The position numbers and the translations under genes are program-made. Positions 8,373 through 14,326 of a stretch of DNA of 33,263 nt are shown here, piece by piece (position 1 is the first letter of the stretch; the number at the start of each line of letters is the position of its first letter). The stretch is taken from assembly GCA_030447315.1 (NCBI GenBank), contig JAUJPD010000005.1:32481-65743 (forward strand). The letters run 5' to 3'. The notes under the pieces are model-generated. The model was not told the origin of the DNA. It did not search any database and saw only the letters and a program-made list of their open reading frames with translations. Source of the DNA: Actinomycetota bacterium. Lineage in GTDB: Bacteria; Actinomycetota; CADDZG01; WHSQ01.

Positions 8373-9248
8373 GTGCTGAAGCTCGTCTTGCCGAAGGGCT
8401 CGCTGGAGCGAGCCACCATGGACCTGTTCGAAGCGGCGGACCTGAAGATCGTCCGCGGCTCGGATCGGGAGTATCGCGGGGCCATCGACGACCCCCGCAT
8501 AGCTTCCGTCGCCATCCTCCGTCCGCAAGAGATACCTACGTACATCGAGGAAGGCTTTTTCGATCTCGGCGTGACTGGCGAGGATTGGATAGCGGAAACG
8601 GACTCGAAGGTCGTCGCGGTGACTGCTCTCGAATACTCCAAGCAGACGGATCTGCCGGTGAAGATAGTGCTGGCCGTCCCGCGCGAGGCGGGCATCACCG
8701 ACCCCGGGCAGATCAAACCCGACTCGCGTATATCCACTGAGTTCCCCAACCTGACGAAGGCCTATTTCGAGCGCTTGGGGATCCCGGTGAGGATCTTCCT
8801 GTCTTACGGCGCGACCGAAGCAAAGGTTCCGGAGATCGTCGATGCGATCGTCGACCTGACCGAAACGGGATCGACGCTCCGGCGTCACGGGATGGAGATC
8901 ATCGACGTGCTATTGGAGTCGCGCACGCAGTTGATCGCCCATCCAGCAGCATTCGAGATCCCGGAGAAGCGTCAGGCGATCGAGGAGCTCACCATCCTCC
9001 TGCGCGGCGCTATCGACGCGCGCGGGCGCGTCCTGGTCAAGCTCAATATCGACGCAGCGCACCTCGACCACATCGTCGAGCTTCTTCCCGCGATGCGGGC
9101 GCCGACGGTGTCGGCTCTTGCCGAAGAGGGTTTCTTCGCGGTGGAGACGATCGTCCCGAAGAAGACCATCAACGTCTTGATCCCGAAGCTGAAGGCGTCG
9201 GGTGCCGAAGACATAGTCGAGCTTCCGATCACCAAGATCGTTCCCTAG
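8373..9248 (+). CDS. hisG: ATP phosphoribosyltransferase, long form
   Basis: Catalyses the first, feedback-controlled step of histidine synthesis: ATP plus PRPP to phosphoribosyl-ATP. At 291 residues it is the long, HisZ-independent form. LVLPKGSLERATMDLF starts the catalytic part, DLGVTGEDWI and the region DAIVDLTETGSTLRRHGMEI follow, and the last 75 or so residues form the ACT-like regulatory domain (LVKLNIDAAHLDHIVELLP). GTG 8373 lies 6 bases after the ribH stop. A hisE gene often sits between ribH and hisG in actinobacteria and is absent here. No other histidine genes are in the window, so the operon link is to riboflavin; both pathways draw on pentose phosphates and purines. Confidence 0.95.
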   Translation: MLKLVLPKGSLERATMDLFEAADLKIVRGSDREYRGAIDDPRIASVAILRPQEIPTYIEEGFFDLGVTGEDWIAETDSKVVAVTALEYSKQTDLPVKIVLAVPREAGITDPGQIKPDSRISTEFPNLTKAYFERLGIPVRIFLSYGATEAKVPEIVDAIVDLTETGSTLRRHGMEIIDVLLESRTQLIAHPAAFEIPEKRQAIEELTILLRGAIDARGRVLVKLNIDAAHLDHIVELLPAMRAPTVSALAEEGFFAVETIVPKKTINVLIPKLKASGAEDIVELPITKIVP

Positions 9249-9332
9249 AAGCCTCCTGGGCCGGCGGCCGGCGGTCCAAGCCGGGCGCAAGGTCCTGTGC
9301 TACGGTTCCCCCGTTGTTCGGGCGGGGGTGAT

Positions 9333-9369
9333 CAAACGGGCAGAGAAAAGAACTGCCGGCTCCCGTTTG
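9333..9369 (+). promoter_or_regulatory. Hairpin in the 5' leader of the cold-shock gene
   Basis: CAAACGGG (9333-9340) pairs perfectly with CCCGTTTG (9362-9369). Inside, GGCAG (9339-9343) and CTGCC (9353-9357) can form a competing stem that uses two of the same G residues. The structure ends about 10 bases before the purine-rich ribosome-binding region (AAAGGAAGTGGAG). Cold-shock mRNAs in other bacteria are known to use leader structure for temperature control; that this one does is inference. Confidence 0.4.
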
Positions 9370-9388
9370 TGAGAAAGGAAGTGGAGTA

Positions 9389-9589
9389 GTGGCTGACGGT
9401 ACGGTGAAGTGGTTCAGCAACGAGAAGGGCTACGGTTTCATCTCTCAGTCTGACGGCGAGGACGTGTTCGTTCACTTCTCGGCGATCCAGTCGGAGGGTT
9501 ACAAGTCTCTGCAAGAGGGCCAGGCTGTCGAGTTCGATGTCACCGATGGACCGAAGGGCAAGCAGGCCTCGAACGTTCGCCCCGTCTAG
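9389..9589 (+). CDS. CspA-family cold-shock protein
   Basis: A 66-residue single cold-shock domain, an RNA/ssDNA-binding beta barrel that acts as an RNA chaperone. [18 protein letters not shown] contains RNP1 (KGYGFI), and VFVHFSAI contains RNP2. Length is typical of actinobacterial CspA. Start GTG 9389 follows AAAGGAAGTGGAG at 9374-9386. The gene stands alone: 140 bases separate it from hisG and a strong terminator follows, so it is probably a short, abundant monocistronic mRNA. Which cold-shock paralogue it is cannot be told from this window. Confidence 0.97.
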   Translation: MADGTVKWFSNEKGYGFISQSDGEDVFVHFSAIQSEGYKSLQEGQAVEFDVTDGPKGKQASNVRPV

Positions 9590-9605
9590 AACCCCAAAAA
9601 CAACC

Positions 9606-9635
9606 AAGGCCCCCGGGAGAACCCGGGGGCCTTTT
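9606..9635 (+). terminator. Intrinsic terminator of the cold-shock gene
   Basis: AAGGCCCCCGGG (9606-9617) pairs perfectly over 12 bp with CCCGGGGGCCTT (9622-9633) around an AGAA loop and runs into a short T tract. It lies 16 bases after the cold-shock stop. On the other strand it also lies beyond the 3' end of the converging DUF1844-like gene. Confidence 0.95.
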
Positions 9636-9725
9636 GCGTCCGCGCTTTCGTCGGCGGTCCGACAAGGACAAAAGCACTACGGCGGGGCGTGGGATCCAGT
9701 GCGCAACGGCACCGAGGGAGAGGTG

Positions 9726-10319
9726 TCAGCTCCCTCCGGCCCCCGGAGCCGGTGGCGTCGCCATGGCGCGTTGCGCGAACGCGAGCTGTAGCTGCGCCAG
9801 GGTCTGGCGCAAGGGTGCTTCGGCTTGGCCGAAGCGCGCACCCAGCTTGTCTACCAGCCCGGCCAGCGCGTCGATCGCCAGCTGCGCGTCCGCGACCTGG
9901 CCCAGGTCCAGCTTCGTCCCGGCGACGTTGGCAAGCTCCACGGCGGCTCTGATGACCCACTCCAGCGATGGCCTCTGCGCGATCTCTTGCATGAACCGCT
10001 GTGCTTCGGCCTCTTGCTCCGGCGTCCATATCTGTTCCTCTGCGCCCGGCGGTGTCCCCGGGCCACGCGGATCACCTGCGTCCGGGGGGCTCGCGTCTGG
10101 GGGAGCCGTGCCTGCGGGAGCGGCTGGGCCAGTCGCATCTGGGGGTCGTGAGGCCTCCACTTCCTGGTTGGGATCGGCTTCCACCGGCTGCGACCGAGGT
10201 TGAGGCGGCGAGACAGGCGCGCTGGCCGCCGTGGGCCCGGGATCGTCACGTCGGGCCGAGATCCGCTTGTCCACGACCCGGAACTCGCTACGCGGCCGCC
10301 TCTCTTCTTCTTCGCTCAT
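9726..10319 (-). CDS. DUF1844-like protein
   Basis: A 197-residue protein with two parts. Residues 1-95 are charged and then Pro/Ala-rich and look disordered. Residues about 105-190 form an Ala/Leu-rich helical domain (MQEIAQRPSLEWVIRAAVEL ... GQVADAQLAIDALAGLVDKL) resembling DUF1844, a family often found beside infC in actinobacteria, as here. No catalytic residues are visible and the function is unknown. ATG 10319 is supported by the promoter just upstream, which would give a leaderless mRNA. The gene is divergent from infC and convergent with the cold-shock gene. Confidence 0.75.
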   Translation of the reverse strand: MSEEEERRPRSEFRVVDKRISARRDDPGPTAASAPVSPPQPRSQPVEADPNQEVEASRPPDATGPAAPAGTAPPDASPPDAGDPRGPGTPPGAEEQIWTPEQEAEAQRFMQEIAQRPSLEWVIRAAVELANVAGTKLDLGQVADAQLAIDALAGLVDKLGARFGQAEAPLRQTLAQLQLAFAQRAMATPPAPGAGGS

Positions 10320-10327
10320 GCCCGCTC

Positions 10328-10356
10328 GTTATACTGCCTGCTGCGTGCTTCGCCAA
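10328..10356 (-). promoter_or_regulatory. Promoter of the DUF1844-like gene, probably leaderless
   Basis: Read on the minus strand: -35 TTGGCG (10356-10351), 17-base spacer, -10 TATAAC (10333-10328, 5 of 6 consensus bases). Only 8 bases separate the -10 from the ATG, so transcription should begin at or next to the start codon; no ribosome-binding site is present. Confidence 0.7.
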
Positions 10357-10416
10357 GAAGGGCCGCTTCTCGAGGGCCCTCACCTCCCGGCGGTCTTGCT
10401 ACCGAGGGGTTCTGGA

Positions 10417-10492
10417 GGTCCCGAGGGACCGCGTCCGCCGCGGCGGGTGGGTCCGGCCGGTGACGTCGAGGTCTTGGCGTCGCCGGCTTTTT
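10417..10492 (+). promoter_or_regulatory. infC leader with attenuator-like terminator hairpin
   Basis: GCCGGTGACG (10456-10465) pairs over 10 bp, one of them a G-U, with CGTCGCCGGC (10478-10487), followed directly by TTTTT (10488-10492). Upstream, GGTCC (10417-10421) and GGACC (10426-10430) form a small hairpin, and the same GGACC could instead pair with a second GGTCC at 10450-10454 next to the terminator stem. The layout fits transcription attenuation of the infC-rpmI-rplT operon, as known for L20-controlled leaders in other bacteria. No L20 binding site was identified, so the controlling ligand is open. Confidence 0.6.
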
Positions 10493-10541
10493 CGTCCCCG
10501 CTCGGGGGAGCAGGACTGCAGGCCGAACAAAGGAGAGGCGC

Positions 10542-11189
10542 ATCGCACCAGAGCTGAGGGTGAACGATCGCATCAGGGTTCCAAAGGTGCGAGTGGTGGC
10601 GTCGGACGGGACGCAGGTGGGGATCATCGACACCCAGGAAGCGCTGAACATGGCCGTCGAGCAGGACCTCGATCTCGTTGAGGTCGCCGGTCAGGCGGAT
10701 CCGCCCGTCTGCCGGATCATGGACTACGGCAAGTACAAGTACGAGCAAGACCAACGGCAGAAGGAAGCGCGCAAGAAGCAGTCGCTCATCGTCGTCAAAG
10801 AGATGAAGATGCGGCCGAAGATCGACCGGCACGACTACGCAACGAAGAAGGGTCACGTCGTCCGATTCCTGCGCCAGGGCGCGAAGGTGAAGGTCACCAT
10901 CATGTTCCGAGGCCGGGAGATGGCGCATCAAGAGCTCGGCCGGAAGTTGCTCGATCAGCTTGCGGTGGACGTAGCCGAGATCGCGAAGGTCGACACGCCT
11001 CCCAAGGTCGACGGCAGGAACATGACGATGGTCCTGGGTCCCTACAAGGAAGCGGTCACCCCGAAGCCCGCGTACGTGCCCAAACAGAAGGGCGGCAAGC
11101 CGGAAGCGGTGGAGCAGAAGCCGGAAGAGGCCGCTCCGCCACCCGCCAAGAAGCTGCCGCCACGAGTCACACGAGCTGAAGGAGGTTGA
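10542..11189 (+). CDS. infC: Translation initiation factor IF-3, probable ATC start
   Basis: IF-3 binds the 30S subunit, keeps it apart from 50S and checks start-codon and initiator-tRNA pairing. The N-domain carries NDRIRVPKVRVV and the linker signature MDYGKYKYEQDQRQKEARKK; the C-domain has VKEMKMRPKIDRHDY and KVTIMFRGREMAH. A Lys/Pro-rich tail of about 40 residues extends beyond the usual end. The first standard codon, GTG 10560, has no properly placed ribosome-binding site. ATC 10542 lies 6 bases after AAAGGAG (10529-10535) and gives (M)APELRVNDRIRV. Rare AUU/AUC starts are a known hallmark of infC that lets IF-3 limit its own synthesis, so ATC is preferred. rpmI follows after 4 bases. 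Confidence 0.93.
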   Translation: MAPELRVNDRIRVPKVRVVASDGTQVGIIDTQEALNMAVEQDLDLVEVAGQADPPVCRIMDYGKYKYEQDQRQKEARKKQSLIVVKEMKMRPKIDRHDYATKKGHVVRFLRQGAKVKVTIMFRGREMAHQELGRKLLDQLAVDVAEIAKVDTPPKVDGRNMTMVLGPYKEAVTPKPAYVPKQKGGKPEAVEQKPEEAAPPPAKKLPPRVTRAEGG

Positions 11190-11193
11190 CGAG

Positions 11194-11388
11194 GTGCCGA
11201 AGATGAAGACCCACAAGGGCGCCAAGAGCCGGTTCAAGGTGAGTCCGACCGGAAAGATCCGCCGGCGCCAGCAAGGGCTGAACCACTTCCTCGGCAAGAA
11301 GCCGTCGAAGCAGAAGCGACGACTCACCGGAACGGCCGTGGTGGACAAGAGCGACGCCAAGCGCATCCGCCGGATGCTGGGCCAGTAA
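11194..11388 (+). CDS. rpmI: Ribosomal protein bL35
   Basis: A 64-residue, very basic large-subunit protein. [20 protein letters not shown] is the classic L35 N-terminus, followed by a Lys/Arg-rich body ([14 protein letters not shown]) that contacts 23S rRNA. Start GTG 11194 lies behind AAGGAGG (11179-11185). It sits between infC and rplT in the near-universal infC-rpmI-rplT order and shares their transcript. No alternative identity is plausible. Confidence 0.98.
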   Translation: MPKMKTHKGAKSRFKVSPTGKIRRRQQGLNHFLGKKPSKQKRRLTGTAVVDKSDAKRIRRMLGQ

Positions 11389-11404
11389 TCAAGGAGGGCT
11401 TCCA

Positions 11405-11788
11405 ATGCCACGGGTCAAGAGAGGCGTCGCAGGACGCAAGAGACGCAAGGAAGTACTCAAGCAGGCGAAGGGCTATTACTCCGCGCGCGGAAAGCATTTC
11501 CGCGCCGCCAACGAGCAGGTCCTTCACTCGGGTACCTACGCATACCGCGACCGGCGGGCGCGCAAGGGTGACTTCCGCAGGCTGTGGATCACTCGTATCA
11601 ACGCGGCCGCTCGCTTGAACGGATTGTCGTACAGCCGGTTGATCGCGGGCCTCCGCGTCGCCGAGGTCGAAGTCGATCGCAAGATCCTGGCTGAGCTAGC
11701 GGTGAACGAGCCCGCCGCGTTCGCAGCTCTCGCCGATGTCGCCAAGCGGTCGCTCGACGCCGAGGCCGAAGCGAAGGCAGAGGTCTAG
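11405..11788 (+). CDS. rplT: Ribosomal protein bL20
   Basis: A 127-residue basic protein needed early in 50S assembly, and a known autoregulator of its operon in several bacteria. [20 protein letters not shown] starts the extended N-terminal tail; [20 protein letters not shown] and the [12 protein letters not shown] helix mark the globular domain. ATG 11405 follows AAGGAGG (11391-11397). An Ala/Glu-rich tail of about 10 residues is a small addition. The stop lies one base before the proposed ACG start of the methyltransferase gene. Confidence 0.98.
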   Translation: MPRVKRGVAGRKRRKEVLKQAKGYYSARGKHFRAANEQVLHSGTYAYRDRRARKGDFRRLWITRINAAARLNGLSYSRLIAGLRVAEVEVDRKILAELAVNEPAAFAALADVAKRSLDAEAEAKAEV

Positions 11789-11789
11789 C

Positions 11790-12596
11790 ACGGCTCAGGT
11801 CTCGAGCCTTCAGAACCCCAGGGTTCAAGCCGCTCGCCGGCTGCATCGACGCTCCTTCAGGGACCGTACCGATAGCTTCTTGTTGGAGGGTCCGATCATC
11901 GTCCGCGAGGCCATCGGGGCGGGCCTCTCCATCTCGGATGTCTTTCTTAGGGCGGACGACTCCGAGGCCCTCGAGTTGCGGGTGGAGTGCGAGAGCGCGG
12001 GCGCCGCGGTCGTGGTGGTGGGAGACGCGGTCTTGAGGGCGGTAGCCGACGCGGCCACCCCGCAGGGTGTCGTGGCCGTCGCCCGGATGCCCGGCTTCTC
12101 GCTCGACCAGCTGTCCCCGGCCGCAGACCTCGTGTTGGTCTTGTCCCAGGTGAGAGATCCGGGCAACGCGGGCACGTTGGTGCGTTCCGCGGCGGCGGCC
12201 GGAGCCGATTGCGTGGCGTTCTCCGAGGGCTGCGTCGACCCCTTCGGGCCGAAGACCGTGCGCGGCGCGGCCGGCTCTCTGTTCCGGGTTCCCGTCGCTC
12301 GCGCGGTGCCTATGGCGGGAGCGCTGGCGGCTCTGGGGGAACGCGGGTTCTCTGTTCTGGGGGCCGAGGGGACCTCCGCGACGTCGCTCTACGACCTGGA
12401 CCTGACGAAAGCCACCGCCATCGTGGTCGGCAACGAAGCTCGAGGGCTCGAAGCCGGCATCCGCGAGCTGCTGGCCGATACGGCCTCCATCCCCATGGCC
12501 CACGGCGTCGAGTCCTTGAACGTCGCGTCCGCGGGAACGCTGTTCCTCTTCGAAGCGGTGAGACAACGCCGTTTATCCTCGGCGCCCGATGGATGA
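11790..12596 (+). CDS. SpoU/TrmH-family RNA 2'-O-methyltransferase, start uncertain
   Basis: Probably methylates a ribose 2'-OH in rRNA (or tRNA) using S-adenosylmethionine through a trefoil-knot SPOUT fold. Residues 1-100 form the substrate-binding domain, starting SLQNPRVQAARRLHRRSFRD with FLLEGP. The catalytic domain shows the motifs DPGNAGTLVRSAAAAGAD, IVVGNEARGL and VESLNVASAGTLFLFEA. No ATG, GTG or TTG lies at the position expected from the family: the only standard start is ATG 11736, deep inside rplT, adding 18 residues of unlikely sequence. ACG 11790, one base after the rplT stop and 5 after AGAGGT, gives a family-like N-terminus and is used here tentatively. The gene order rplT-methyltransferase-pheS is common in actinobacteria. 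The precise target nucleotide cannot be read from sequence. Confidence 0.85.
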   Translation, partial: TAQVSSLQNPRVQAARRLHRRSFRDRTDSFLLEGPIIVREAIGAGLSISDVFLRADDSEALELRVECESAGAAVVVVGDAVLRAVADAATPQGVVAVARMPGFSLDQLSPAADLVLVLSQVRDPGNAGTLVRSAAAAGADCVAFSEGCVDPFGPKTVRGAAGSLFRVPVARAVPMAGALAALGERGFSVLGAEGTSATSLYDLDLTKATAIVVGNEARGLEAGIRELLADTASIPMAHGVESLNVASAGTLFLFEAVRQRRLSSAPDG

Positions 12597-13278
12597 GGCC
12601 CCCCGGTTCGCGGAGATGATCTCGAAGATCGCACATGAGCTGCGCAGCCCCTTGACCTCCGTGAAGGGCTTCTCTTCGACCTTGATCCGGCGCTGGGATC
12701 GCTTCAGCGACGAACAGAAGTTCCAGTTCATCGAGACGATCCACGCGGATGCCGAGCGGATGGGCCGCATCGTCTCGGAGGTCCTAGACCTGGCTCGGAT
12801 CGAGAGTGGTCGCCTGGAGCTCAATCGACAAAACGTGGAGCTGGCTCCCCTAGCAGCCAAGGCTGCCGGACACCATGCCGCGCTGCCCGGCGCGGATCGC
12901 GTGGAGGTGCGTCTACAGGAAGGCCTGTCGGTCCATGGGGATCCGGACCGCCTCGCCCACGTGCTGGGCAACCTCATAGAGAACGCGATCAAGTTCTCCG
13001 ACGAGGGCGCCATAGTGATCGACGGCCACCAGGTAGGCGAGCAGGTTCATCTGCATGTCACCGACCGCGGCGTCGGGATCGATCCCGGCCGCATCGATGG
13101 CGTCTTTTCGGGGCCGGGTCCGACCGGACAGAAAGCGACCCCATCGGGAACCGGTCTCGGTCTATATCTCAGCAAGCGCTTGGTGGAAGCCCACGGTGGT
13201 TCGATCTCCGTGGACAGCACCCCGGGTGAGGGGGCCGTGTTCACCATCACGCTTCCTCGGGCCATCCCCGATGAGTGA
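12589..13278 (+). CDS. Soluble sensorless histidine kinase
   Basis: A 229-residue kinase core without any sensor or membrane segment. Only 15 residues precede H16 of the dimerisation box (KIAHELRSPLTSVKGF). The ATPase domain shows an N box (NLIENAIKF, 128-136), G1 (DRGVGID, 159-165) and G2 (GTGLGLYLSKRL, 187-198), so phosphorylation chemistry should be intact. It overlaps the methyltransferase by 8 bases at its start and pheS by 8 at its end, so it is translated as part of the translation-factor operon. No regulator is adjacent. Input would have to come from a partner protein or from operon expression itself; the phospho-acceptor is unknown. Confidence 0.9.
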   Translation: MDEAPRFAEMISKIAHELRSPLTSVKGFSSTLIRRWDRFSDEQKFQFIETIHADAERMGRIVSEVLDLARIESGRLELNRQNVELAPLAAKAAGHHAALPGADRVEVRLQEGLSVHGDPDRLAHVLGNLIENAIKFSDEGAIVIDGHQVGEQVHLHVTDRGVGIDPGRIDGVFSGPGPTGQKATPSGTGLGLYLSKRLVEAHGGSISVDSTPGEGAVFTITLPRAIPDE

Positions 13279-14326
13279 TCTCCGGACGCGCCTGGAAGAG
13301 GCCCGTGCGGAGGGTCTGGCCAAGATCGAGACCGCCGGCGACCTGGCGTCGCTCGACGAGGCAAGGGTCCGGACCCTGGGGCGGAAGGCACAGCTATCCC
13401 AGGTGCGTTCGGGCCTCGGCAAGGTAGACGAGGACGAGCGCAAGGAGATTGGCAAGCTCGCCAACGACGTTCAGCAGCAGCTAGAAGAGGCGCTTCGGGC
13501 GAAGCGGGAGCTGTTCGAGGCCGCAGAGCTCGAGCAGCGCTGGGAGCGCGAGCGCGTGGACGTGACCCTTCCCGGCCGTGTCCCTCCTCTGGGCACCATC
13601 CACCCCTTGACCAAGACGATCTGGGAGATCGTCGACATCTTCATCGGTCTCGGCTACGTCATGGCGGAAGGGCCGGAGGTAGAGCTGTCGCTTTACAACT
13701 TCGACGCCATCAACACCCCTGCCGACCATCCGGCTCGCTCGGCGCAGGACACTTTCTACATAGAAGGCACCGACGAGGCCGTGTGTTTGCGCACCCAGAC
13801 CTCTCCGATGCAGATGCGCATCATGGAGAGGCAGTCACCACCGGTGTACGTGGTGGTCCCCGGCCGGGTCTATCGGCGCGACGAGCTCGACGCGACCCAC
13901 CTGAGCTCCTTCTCGCAGCTCGAAGGACTTGCCGTGGATGAAGGCATCACCATGGGCGACCTGAAGGGGTCGTTGTCTGCCTTCGCTCGCTCGGTCTTCG
14001 GCAACGACCTCGAGGTGCGGCTCAGGCCGCACTATTTCCCGTTCACAGAGCCCTCGGCAGAGATGGACGTCGAGTGCTTCGTCTGCCGCGGCTCGGGTGT
14101 GTCTTGTCGTTTGTGCAAGGGCGAAGGATGGATCGAGGTGCTCGGTTGCGGCATGGTGCATCCGGCCCTGTTCGAGTGGGTGGGTTACGACCCCGAGCGT
14201 TACAGCGGCTTCGCCTTCGGGATGGGTATCGAGCGCATCGCAGCCCTCGCCCATGGAGTGAGCGATATCCGCCACTTCTACGACAACGATCTCCGCTTCC
14301 TCACTCAGTTCCGAGGCAGCGCATGA
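13271..14326 (+). CDS. pheS: Phenylalanyl-tRNA synthetase, alpha subunit
   Basis: Catalytic subunit of the heterotetrameric enzyme that charges tRNA-Phe. In the 351-residue protein the first 90 residues form the tRNA-binding coiled coil; motif 2 lies at GRVYRRDELDATHLSSFSQL and motif 3 at GFAFGMGIERIAALAHG. A cysteine cluster (CFVCRGSGVSCRLCKGEGW) before the last strands is seen in many PheS proteins and may bind zinc. ATG 13271 lies inside the end of the kinase gene; the longer open frame upstream is a shadow of that gene. Its stop overlaps pheT by 4 bases. Confidence 0.97.
   Translation: MSDLRTRLEEARAEGLAKIETAGDLASLDEARVRTLGRKAQLSQVRSGLGKVDEDERKEIGKLANDVQQQLEEALRAKRELFEAAELEQRWERERVDVTLPGRVPPLGTIHPLTKTIWEIVDIFIGLGYVMAEGPEVELSLYNFDAINTPADHPARSAQDTFYIEGTDEAVCLRTQTSPMQMRIMERQSPPVYVVVPGRVYRRDELDATHLSSFSQLEGLAVDEGITMGDLKGSLSAFARSVFGNDLEVRLRPHYFPFTEPSAEMDVECFVCRGSGVSCRLCKGEGWIEVLGCGMVHPALFEWVGYDPERYSGFAFGMGIERIAALAHGVSDIRHFYDNDLRFLTQFRGSA

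Noticed and set aside
10380-11411. Minus-strand ORF of 343 codons opposite infC, rpmI and rplT
   Set aside because: Antisense to three certain genes and low-complexity Leu/Arg/His sequence.
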